A stretch of 7,484 nt of DNA from Bacteroidota bacterium. GTDB taxonomy: Bacteria > Bacteroidota > Bacteroidia > Chitinophagales > LD1. A program made the position numbers and the translations under genes. Where the stretch lies: positions 438-7,921 of the forward strand of contig PLSN01000473.1 of the NCBI GenBank assembly GCA_003165135.1, given 5' to 3'. Of this stretch, positions 1 through 5,104 are shown piece after piece; position 1 is the first letter of the stretch, and every line of letters begins with the position of its first letter. The notes under the pieces are model-generated. The model was not told where the DNA came from, did no database searches, and saw only the letters and a program-made list of their open reading frames with translations.

Positions 1-1587
1 CACACGTAGAATAGGCGGTGCCTGAAAGCGCTTCCACTCGTTCATATTGACCATGCGGAGGATACGGTCGACCAGTGCCCTGTCGAAGCCCATAGCGACC
101 AGTTCTTTCGGGCCTTGGCGCTTCTCTATATATTGATAAAGGACTTTATCCAATATATCGTAGTCAGGCAGGGAGTCGGAGTCCTTCTGTCCCGGGCGAA
201 GCTCAGCGCTGGGCGCTTTGGTGATGATATTGTCGGGGATCACTTCACCATTGTGGTTGATGTAGCGGGCCAGTTCATATACCTGTGTTTTATACACATC
301 GCCGATGACAGCCAAACCGCCGCACATATCCCCATAGAGCGTGCCATAGCCGACAGCGGCCTCGCTCTTATTGGTGGTATTGAGTAGGATATAGCCGAAC
401 TTATTGCTCATGGCCATGAGGAGGGTGCCACGGACACGTGCCTGCAGGTTTTCCTCAGCTATGTTAAATGGCAGTTCTTTGAAAAAAGGTTGCAGAATGC
501 TCAGGTATGATTGAAAAGGAGCTTCGATAGGAATGATCTCATGCGGTGAGCCGATGTTTTTCACCAGTTGCAAAGAGTCATCTACAGAGTGATTGCTGGA
601 GAAACCGGAAGGTAACAAAACAGACATGACATTGTCTTTGCCCAATGCCTCGGCTGCGAGACACAATACAAGCGCTGAATCAATACCACCGCTCAACCCG
701 AGGATGGCCTTTTTAAATCCAAGCTTTGCAAAATAATCGCGGATACCAAGAACCAGCGCGTCATGAATTAGAGTAACAGGTGACAGGTGGCTGGTGGCTG
801 GTTGGCTATCGTTGACTGTTGACTGTTGACCGTCGACCTCAAACACTTTAATGGCTTCTTCAAAGAATGGTAATTGCTCAATAGTATTTCCTTTGGCATC
901 TACCACTACTGAGCCACCGTCGAATATCAGCTCTGTTTGCGCGCCGACCTGATTGACATAAACCATAGGTACATTATAGCGCTGGCAATTAGCCTTTACT
1001 ACATTCATACGTTCGTCATATTGAGCATAGCTGAAAGGTGAAGCAGAGATATTCAGCATCAGGTCTGGCTTTAGCTTGACCAGTTCATCCATGGGGCAGG
1101 CAGTGTAGAGCGGATTGTCATTGCCTACATTCCATATATCCTCGCAGATAGTGATGGCAAGCTTCTTGCCCTTAAACTCAAACAATTTGAATTCAGTATT
1201 GGCTTCGAAATACCTGCACTCATCAAATATGTCATAGGTCGGAAGGAGGGTCTTATGTGTGATATGCTGTACCTGTCCCTGATAGAGAAACCATGCAGAG
1301 TTGAAGAGGTCCTTGCCTTCTGTCTGCGGGTTGCGCTGCGGTGCACCGATGAGGACGGCGGTCTTTGCAGTATGTTTTGCGATCTCATCAATGGCTTCTT
1401 TGCATTTAGCGATATAATCATCAAACTCTAAGAAGTCACGTGATGGATAACCACATATACATAGCTCGCTATAGACCACCAGTTCTGCGCCCTGAGCTTC
1501 GGCTGTCTTTAGCGCATGGATGATCTTTTCGGTATTGGCTTTGAAATTACCTACGTGGATATTGAGCTGTGCGAGTCCTATCTTCAT
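1..1587 (-). CDS. nadE: Glutamine-dependent NAD+ synthetase, C-terminus cut by window edge
   Basis: The enzyme makes NAD+ from deamido-NAD+ (NaAD), ATP and glutamine-derived ammonia, the last step of NAD biosynthesis, in the cytoplasm. The frame is open without a stop from the ATG at 1587 to position 1 (529 codons seen). Residues 1 to about 250 form a nitrilase-type glutaminase domain, with the Glu-Lys-Cys triad visible as E41 (YSELC), K112 (THKTLLP) and C148 (ITICEDIW). From about residue 272 comes the synthetase domain, with the PP-loop LSGGIDS at 298-304, then NTTNKSE at 403-409 and YGTLYGDMCGG at 414-424. The last visible residues, FQAPPILRV, are typical of the end of this family, so perhaps 10-20 residues are missing. 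The linker at 250-272 is encoded by a heptanucleotide array described separately. The start lies 7 nt after the stop of the upstream barrel gene, which suggests co-transcription. No good Shine-Dalgarno is seen. Confidence 0.96.
   Translation of the reverse strand, partial: MKIGLAQLNIHVGNFKANTEKIIHALKTAEAQGAELVVYSELCICGYPSRDFLEFDDYIAKCKEAIDEIAKHTAKTAVLIGAPQRNPQTEGKDLFNSAWFLYQGQVQHITHKTLLPTYDIFDECRYFEANTEFKLFEFKGKKLAITICEDIWNVGNDNPLYTACPMDELVKLKPDLMLNISASPFSYAQYDERMNVVKANCQRYNVPMVYVNQVGAQTELIFDGGSVVVDAKGNTIEQLPFFEEAIKVFEVDGQQSTVNDSQPATSHLSPVTLIHDALVLGIRDYFAKLGFKKAILGLSGGIDSALVLCLAAEALGKDNVMSVLLPSGFSSNHSVDDSLQLVKNIGSPHEIIPIEAPFQSYLSILQPFFKELPFNIAEENLQARVRGTLLMAMSNKFGYILLNTTNKSEAAVGYGTLYGDMCGGLAVIGDVYKTQVYELARYINHNGEVIPDNIITKAPSAELRPGQKDSDSLPDYDILDKVLYQYIEKRQGPKELVAMGFDRALVDRILRMVNMNEWKRFQAPPILRV
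772..838 (-). repeat. Composite heptanucleotide array inside the nadE linker
   Basis: Read on the nadE coding strand, four 7-nt units occupy 838-811 (GGTCGAC, GGTCAAC, AGTCAAC, AGTCAAC). A 3-nt spacer follows, then AGCCAACC (807-800) and two AGCCACC units (799-786). Two degenerate units, TGTCACC and TGTTACT, extend the 7-nt period to 772. The array encodes nadE residues 250-272, between the glutaminase and synthetase domains, and includes QQST and PATSH. The same two unit types occur in the same order inside the E2 gene at 4131-4201. It is in frame and does not break the gene. Confidence 0.9.
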
Positions 1588-1594
1588 GATGGCT

Positions 1595-2323
1595 TTAAAA
1601 CATTACTCCTATTGTCAATAATATATTGCGCATTACAGTGGCGTCATGTTTAGGATTGACTGATTTGTCATCTATCACAGGTATGAAACCGTTATTATAA
1701 TGGACCGCTAAAAATACCGAGGTCTTTTCACCTACGGCATACTCCACGCCGCCGCCTACACTAAGCCTGAAGTCAAAAGGATTGTACCGGAAACCGGGTA
1801 TCAGCGCTTGTACCTCATTGCCATTACGGAGCACATTTTCTTTATTGATATCTACCGGTTGCCCGCCGTTTGGATTGGCTATAGATGAGCTGTATTTGGC
1901 CCTGGCACTGAGGTTAAAGACCATCTGAAAACCTACTTCACCATAAAGCTTGAACCTTTGTCTGATGGGATTTGTCTTTAGTTTCAGATAAAGTGGCAGG
2001 ATGAGCTGATTGGCCAGATAATGTTCGGCTACTGCATTGCCATTATTGAGTTTGGTGAGCGTGTCCCGGCCGTGCAGCCCGCCGCCGTCTATTCCACCGA
2101 AAACACCAGTGGAGATCGCATAGTTTTGTTCTCTGAAATAATAGTCTATTATCAGTCCATATTGCAGGCCGAGTCCTACTGTGCCATTATTGATCTCATT
2201 GCCCATAGGCTTCATCCATGACAGGCCGGGAGCGACAAAGAGGCCTAATTTTATCCTATTAGGGTTAGAGAAAGTTTCCCCGCACATGAGCACCAGCACT
2301 ATCAGCACTAAACATTTTTTCAT
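1595..2323 (-). CDS. Outer-membrane beta-barrel protein (PorT/OMP_b-brl-like)
   Basis: I take the start as the ATG at 2323 rather than the in-frame ATG at 2350. The later one begins directly with a classical signal peptide, MKKCLVLIVLVLMCGETFS, with probable cleavage before NPN; the earlier start would place nine polar residues in front of it. The mature part has alternating hydrophobic and polar stretches with many Gly and aromatic residues (for example GLQYGLIIDYYF, FKLYGEVGFQMVF, FDFRLSVGGGVEYAVG, TSVFLAVHYNNGF) and ends in a C-terminal Phe, all typical of outer-membrane beta-barrels. The mature length of about 220 residues suits an 8-10 strand barrel. Such proteins in Bacteroidota are commonly called PorT-family or outer membrane beta-barrel proteins; a specific role in type IX secretion cannot be inferred here. 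A Cys sits inside the signal peptide but the preceding Met makes a lipobox unlikely. It lies between the glycosylase and nadE, 7 nt from nadE. Confidence 0.8.
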   Translation of the reverse strand: MKKCLVLIVLVLMCGETFSNPNRIKLGLFVAPGLSWMKPMGNEINNGTVGLGLQYGLIIDYYFREQNYAISTGVFGGIDGGGLHGRDTLTKLNNGNAVAEHYLANQLILPLYLKLKTNPIRQRFKLYGEVGFQMVFNLSARAKYSSSIANPNGGQPVDINKENVLRNGNEVQALIPGFRYNPFDFRLSVGGGVEYAVGEKTSVFLAVHYNNGFIPVIDDKSVNPKHDATVMRNILLTIGVMF

Positions 2324-2405
2324 TCTTTCAGCTTGGTTATTTGACTGCAAATCTGAGAGTTTTTATGGAATATGCCTTGTTTTTGCAAATAGTTTTTCCC
2401 ACAGA

Positions 2406-3053
2406 TCAATCGTAATCTTTGAGCACCATGTTTCTATCATTGATATATGCATGCCAGAGCAGAAATGCCGCGATAGTGCGATAGGGTTTCCACCTAGACG
2501 CTATTTGCTCTAATTCTTCCCTTGTGGTTGTTTTAGGCAGTCCCTTTATTTTCTTCATACTATTGATGAGGGCTATATCACCCAGCGGAAACAGGTCGCA
2601 CCTATGCAGCACCATCATCAGGTAGACCTCTATGGTCCAGTGGCCGATACCTTTGATAGCTATCAGCTTCGTCCTGATCTCCTCATTTGATAATTCATGG
2701 GAGTCAGGCAGATGAAGTTCTTTATTGACCAAAGCTGATGCGAGATGGCGGACATAGATGGTCTTCTGTCTGCTGAAATAACAGGCCTTCAGCTCTTCAT
2801 CAGTGAGTGCCAATACCTTTTTTGGGTTGATAGTGCCGATCTTGATTTTGAGTAGGTCGTAGGCCGCTCGCGCTGATGCCAGCGACACCTGCTGCTCCAG
2901 TATGATATGTACCAGTGTCGCAAACCCTTCCGGCCTGTGCCACAGCGGTGGGTAGCCATACTGACGGATGATCTGCGCGAGGTCTTTATCCTTTCGGGCC
3001 AGCCGGCCGCAGAGCGCATGGAAGGTTTCTTTAGAAAAAGAGCTATCAGACAT
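2406..3053 (-). CDS. DNA-3-methyladenine glycosylase, AlkA-like HhH-GPD family
   Basis: A 215-residue base-excision repair enzyme expected to remove alkylated purines by cutting the N-glycosidic bond, leaving an abasic site. The helix-hairpin-helix is at about residues 130-145 (LIAIKGIGHWTIEVYL, hairpin G135-I-G137). The catalytic Asp of the GPD motif is D159 (FPLGDIALIN). The family-typical LEQQVSLASA segment is at 52-61 and WKPYRTIAAFLLWH at 188-201. It lacks the extra N-terminal domain of E. coli AlkA (282 aa) and so resembles the compact Mag-type enzymes. The ATG at 3053 is the only sensible start, because the next Met residues fall inside the HhH region. That start is about 12 nt downstream of the T-tract of the preceding gene's terminator, so the source of its transcript is unclear. 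The barrel gene follows after about 82 nt on the same strand. Confidence 0.92.
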   Translation of the reverse strand: MSDSSFSKETFHALCGRLARKDKDLAQIIRQYGYPPLWHRPEGFATLVHIILEQQVSLASARAAYDLLKIKIGTINPKKVLALTDEELKACYFSRQKTIYVRHLASALVNKELHLPDSHELSNEEIRTKLIAIKGIGHWTIEVYLMMVLHRCDLFPLGDIALINSMKKIKGLPKTTTREELEQIASRWKPYRTIAAFLLWHAYINDRNMVLKDYD

Positions 3054-3064
3054 GAGACAAGATT

Positions 3065-3098
3065 AAACAAAAAACCCCTGCCATTTGACTGGCAGGGG
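3065..3098 (-). terminator. Intrinsic terminator of the Cys-rich small-protein genes
   Basis: On the minus strand a perfect 9-bp GC-rich stem (CCCCTGCCA pairing with TGGCAGGGG, positions 3098-3075) closes a 6-nt loop. It is followed at once by TTTTTT, G and TTT (3074-3065). The T-tract lies only on the minus-strand side, so it terminates leftward transcription from the 51-aa gene whose stop is at 3121. It ends about 12 nt before the glycosylase start codon. Confidence 0.88.
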
Positions 3099-3105
3099 CT
3101 GTATC

Positions 3106-3119
3106 AGGAATTAATTCCT
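3106..3119. repeat. 14-bp perfect palindrome without loop
   Basis: AGGAATTAATTCCT is its own reverse complement. It sits directly after the tandem stop (TAA TAG on the minus strand) of the 51-aa gene and 8 bp before the terminator stem. Its function is unknown. A loop-free dyad of this size fits a dimeric regulator site better than an RNA hairpin, and any promoter for the downstream glycosylase would have to lie near here. This is inference only. Confidence 0.4.
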
Positions 3120-3120
3120 A

Positions 3121-3276
3121 TTACTTTTTGCATGTGCAGACAGGACCGTCGCAGCATGTCCCGGCAGTGCAGGTACAAGCGCTGTCAGCGCAGCGGCTGG
3201 TAGTCTTCACGCTAGATGCTGAAACGATCAGGGTCATAAAGACGCCCGCAACGATGCTAAACATTATCTTTTTCAT
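3121..3276 (-). CDS. 51-aa exported Cys-rich peptide
   Basis: A short gene starting at the ATG at 3276 and ending with TAA at 3123-3121. Residues 1-20 (MKKIMFSIVAGVFMTLIVSA) form a clear signal peptide with a plausible type I cleavage site after VSA. The mature part of about 31 residues holds seven Cys in a regular pattern, C29-x4-C34-x-C36-x4-C41-C42-x4-C47-x-C49, in which C-x4-C-T-C occurs twice 13 residues apart. This suits metal binding or a disulfide-tied periplasmic or surface peptide; I do not recognise a named family. It follows another Cys-rich exported gene after 47 nt on the same strand and is closed by a strong terminator, which supports it as a real expressed gene. An A/T-rich stretch upstream (3277-3310) could hold a promoter, but I see no convincing TAnnTTTG box. 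Confidence 0.8.
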   Translation of the reverse strand: MKKIMFSIVAGVFMTLIVSASSVKTTSRCADSACTCTAGTCCDGPVCTCKK

Positions 3277-3323
3277 TTTATATTATTTTGATTTGAATTA
3301 AATATTAAAACTGTCTTGGAGTC

Positions 3324-3653
3324 TTAAGTTAATTCAGGCGGGTGGAAGCAATCCGCAAGATAATCGGAAATCAGGCTATGATCCACTGACACAATAGGAT
3401 TAGCATCGGTATGAGTGAACAATTTGAGTTTAAATAGTGTACTTACTGTATATACGCCGACAGAACCGAAACTTGCTTTGCAGGTGCCATTAGCAGGACA
3501 ATTGATCGGGCAGCTCATGGGCTTGTTTTTGCAGCAGCTTCGATCACAGCAGTTCTTGGTATGATGCATGGCATGGTTAATAGCTTCCACCAATACCGGT
3601 TCGACCGTTATAGCACAGAGATGAAAAGCTAAAAGAAAAGCCCAGAACTTCAT
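3324..3653 (-). CDS. 109-aa exported Cys/His-rich hypothetical protein
   Basis: The N-terminus (MKFWAFLLAFHLCAITVEPV) looks like a signal peptide or a single membrane segment. A compact Cys/His cluster follows: H27, H30, H31, then C35-C36-x3-C40-C41-x6-C48-x3-C52-x5-C58. The C-terminal half has few Cys and ends in DCFHPPELT. From memory, small Bacteroidota proteins of this plan (signal peptide, CC-rich middle, C-terminal x-PP- motif) often sit beside heavy-metal efflux genes. That suggests metal binding or sensing outside the cytoplasm, but no transporter is present in this window, so the function is not assigned. The start is the only Met before the signal segment. The gene is divergent from the E2 gene across 158 bp and is followed on the same strand by the 51-aa Cys-rich gene, probably in one transcript. 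Confidence 0.7.
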   Translation of the reverse strand: MKFWAFLLAFHLCAITVEPVLVEAINHAMHHTKNCCDRSCCKNKPMSCPINCPANGTCKASFGSVGVYTVSTLFKLKLFTHTDANPIVSVDHSLISDYLADCFHPPELT

Positions 3654-3811
3654 ACACTGAAAATAACACTTTACTGCCGGACATTATGGATCTTCACAAT
3701 ATTTAGTAATGCGAACGGGAGTATGTTTCCATGCAATACAACAAATCACAGGCAGCTTTCCAAAAAATCTATATTTTTGACGATATAAACAATCATAAAG
3801 GAAGATAGATC
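3654..3811. other. Divergent intergenic region
   Basis: These 158 bp separate the leftward Cys-rich gene from the rightward E2 gene, so both promoters should lie here. The E2 side has a TAnnTTTG box and Shine-Dalgarno (separate entry). On the minus-strand side I find no convincing box; TATTTTCA near the Cys-rich start is close to the consensus but lies too near the ATG. No strong inverted repeat or small ORF is seen. Confidence 0.6.
3772..3802 (+). promoter_or_regulatory. Probable promoter -7 box and Shine-Dalgarno for the E2 gene
   Basis: TATTTTTG at 3772-3779 matches the Bacteroidota -7 consensus TAnnTTTG in full. No clear -33 TTTG is seen at the expected distance, which lowers confidence. 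Transcription would begin near 3785-3790. AAGGA at 3798-3802 lies 9 nt before the ATG at 3812 and is a good Shine-Dalgarno, better than those of the other genes here. Confidence 0.5.
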
Positions 3812-5047
3812 ATGGCTGAAGCAATACGACTGGGACGGATGACCGACACAATGGAGGAAGGATTTATAGCCGAACTCAGCATAAAAGTTGGTGACACGAT
3901 CAAGACCGGAGACTCTGTCGCTGATATAGAAACGGATAAAGCCACTCTGCCTCTTGAGTCCTATTACGCAGGAGTTGTTTTATATGTAGCTGCAAAGAAA
4001 GGGGACTCACTCAAAATAGGTGACCTGATAGCCGTGGTCGGCAAAACAGGTGAAGATTATTCTGCACTGTTGACAGCACCCGCCCCACCTAAAGCAGAAA
4101 GCAAGGAAGCTACTGCTATGGCTGCTTCGGAGTCAACAATCAACAATCAACAGTCGACAGAGATTGCTCCAGCCACCAGCCACCAGCCACCAGCCACCAC
4201 CTCTGACAGCCGCCTCAAGGCATCTCCTCTAGCTAAAGCGATAGCTAAAGAAAAAGGGATAGATCTCAGCAGGGTAAACGGGTCAGGCGAAGATGGCAGA
4301 ATAGTAAAAAAGGATCTGGAAAATGCAAGTGCTGCATCAGCCCAACCTAAGGTATATACAGGCAAGGAATCGTTTACAGATGTGAAGGTCTCTCAAATGC
4401 GCAAGACCATTGCAAAGAGATTGGTACAATCCACAACTGAGAACCCGCATTTCTATCTGACTATAGATGTCAATATGGACAAGGCAGTAGCACTTCGTAC
4501 TGATCTGAATCCATTGCTCCCGGCTAAGGTTTCTTTCAACGATTTTGTGATCAAGGCATCTGCGCTCGCACTCCGTCAGCATCCTGCCGTCAATTCATCA
4601 TGGCTCGGTGACACTATCAGACAGTATAGCCATATACATATAGGAATGGCTGTAGCGGTAGATGAGGGACTGCTGGTACCTGTGATAAAATTTGCTGACA
4701 ATAAATCTGTCAGCGATATATCTGCCGAGGCTAAGGTCTGGGGTGAGAAAGCAAAAACAAAAAAACTCCTGCCTCCGGATATGGAGGGCAGTACTTTTAC
4801 CATTTCCAATCTTGGTATGTTTGGTATAGAGGAGTTTACCGCTATCATTAATCAGCCTAATGCATGTATTCTGGCAGTAGGTGCTATCAGACAGATACCA
4901 ATAGTAGTGAACGGTGAGATAAAAGTCGGCAATATGATGAAGCTTACTCTTTCGTCCGATCACCGTGTGGTAGATGGTGCAGTGGGGGCTAAATTTATGC
5001 AGACTCTGAAACAACTGCTCGAAGAGCCGCTCAGATTAATTATCTAA
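3812..5047 (+). CDS. Dihydrolipoamide acyltransferase (E2) of a pyruvate/2-oxoacid dehydrogenase complex
   Basis: E2 carries the acyl group from E1 on its lipoyl arm and transfers it to CoA. It is a cytoplasmic protein that forms the core of the complex. The 411 residues hold one N-terminal lipoyl domain (about 1-80, lipoyl Lys K43 in ETDKATLPLE), a flexible linker (about 88-134), a peripheral subunit-binding domain (about 135-170, ASPLAKAIAKEKGIDLSRV and GSGEDGRIVKKDLE), and the catalytic domain (about 187-411) with the active-site motif DHRVVDG (H384, D388). All domains are complete. Pyruvate is the most likely substrate, judging from the IRLGRMTDTMEEG start and the usual Bacteroidota PDH E2, but no E1 or E3 gene lies in the window to confirm this. 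Linker residues 107-130 are encoded by a heptanucleotide array shared with nadE. Start: ATG with AAGGA 9 nt upstream. recG follows after 57 nt. Confidence 0.94.
   Translation: MAEAIRLGRMTDTMEEGFIAELSIKVGDTIKTGDSVADIETDKATLPLESYYAGVVLYVAAKKGDSLKIGDLIAVVGKTGEDYSALLTAPAPPKAESKEATAMAASESTINNQQSTEIAPATSHQPPATTSDSRLKASPLAKAIAKEKGIDLSRVNGSGEDGRIVKKDLENASAASAQPKVYTGKESFTDVKVSQMRKTIAKRLVQSTTENPHFYLTIDVNMDKAVALRTDLNPLLPAKVSFNDFVIKASALALRQHPAVNSSWLGDTIRQYSHIHIGMAVAVDEGLLVPVIKFADNKSVSDISAEAKVWGEKAKTKKLLPPDMEGSTFTISNLGMFGIEEFTAIINQPNACILAVGAIRQIPIVVNGEIKVGNMMKLTLSSDHRVVDGAVGAKFMQTLKQLLEEPLRLII
4131..4201 (+). repeat. Composite heptanucleotide array inside the E2 linker
   Basis: Four 7-nt units, AGTCAAC, AATCAAC, AATCAAC and AGTCGAC, fill 4131-4158. 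A 12-nt spacer follows (4159-4170), then four exact AGCCACC units (4171-4198) and ACC. The array encodes residues 107-130 of E2, in the linker between the lipoyl and subunit-binding domains, and gives QQST and PATSH. Unit types, order, strand relative to the gene and reading phase all match the array in nadE at 772-838. Confidence 0.92.
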
Positions 5048-5063
5048 AATAATCCTTGTATTA

Positions 5064-5093
5064 AAGTCTCCCATTTAGGGAGATTTAGAGGGG
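5064..5093. repeat. Intergenic palindromic repeat between E2 and recG
   Basis: TCTCCC (5067-5072) and GGGAGA (5078-5083) pair perfectly around a 5-nt loop ATTTA. The stem grows to 9 bp with AAG/TTT on the flanks (one G-U pair), then AGAGGGG follows. No T-tract follows on either strand, so it is a poor intrinsic terminator. From memory the layout (AAGTCTCCC, short loop, GGGAGATTTAGAGGGG) matches a REP-like intergenic element scattered through many Bacteroidota genomes; this copy looks degenerate. As RNA it would form a hairpin 18 nt before the recG start and might affect transcript stability or translation. Confidence 0.6.
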
Positions 5094-5104
5094 CCGCTAT
5101 TCTT

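Noticed and set aside
115..387. 90-aa plus-strand frame at the left edge
   Set aside because: It is antisense to the synthetase domain of nadE, which reads through without a stop and has conserved motifs there.
2324..2405. CAGATTTG on the minus strand as a possible internal promoter before the barrel gene
   Set aside because: It is one base off TAnnTTTG and the nearest upstream TTTG is about 30 nt away, too far for the usual spacing.
4147..5014. Long minus-strand open frames opposite E2 and recG (for example 4598-5014 and 5108-5767)
   Set aside because: They lie fully antisense to strongly supported genes, show no recognisable domains or signal sequence, and are explained as shadows.
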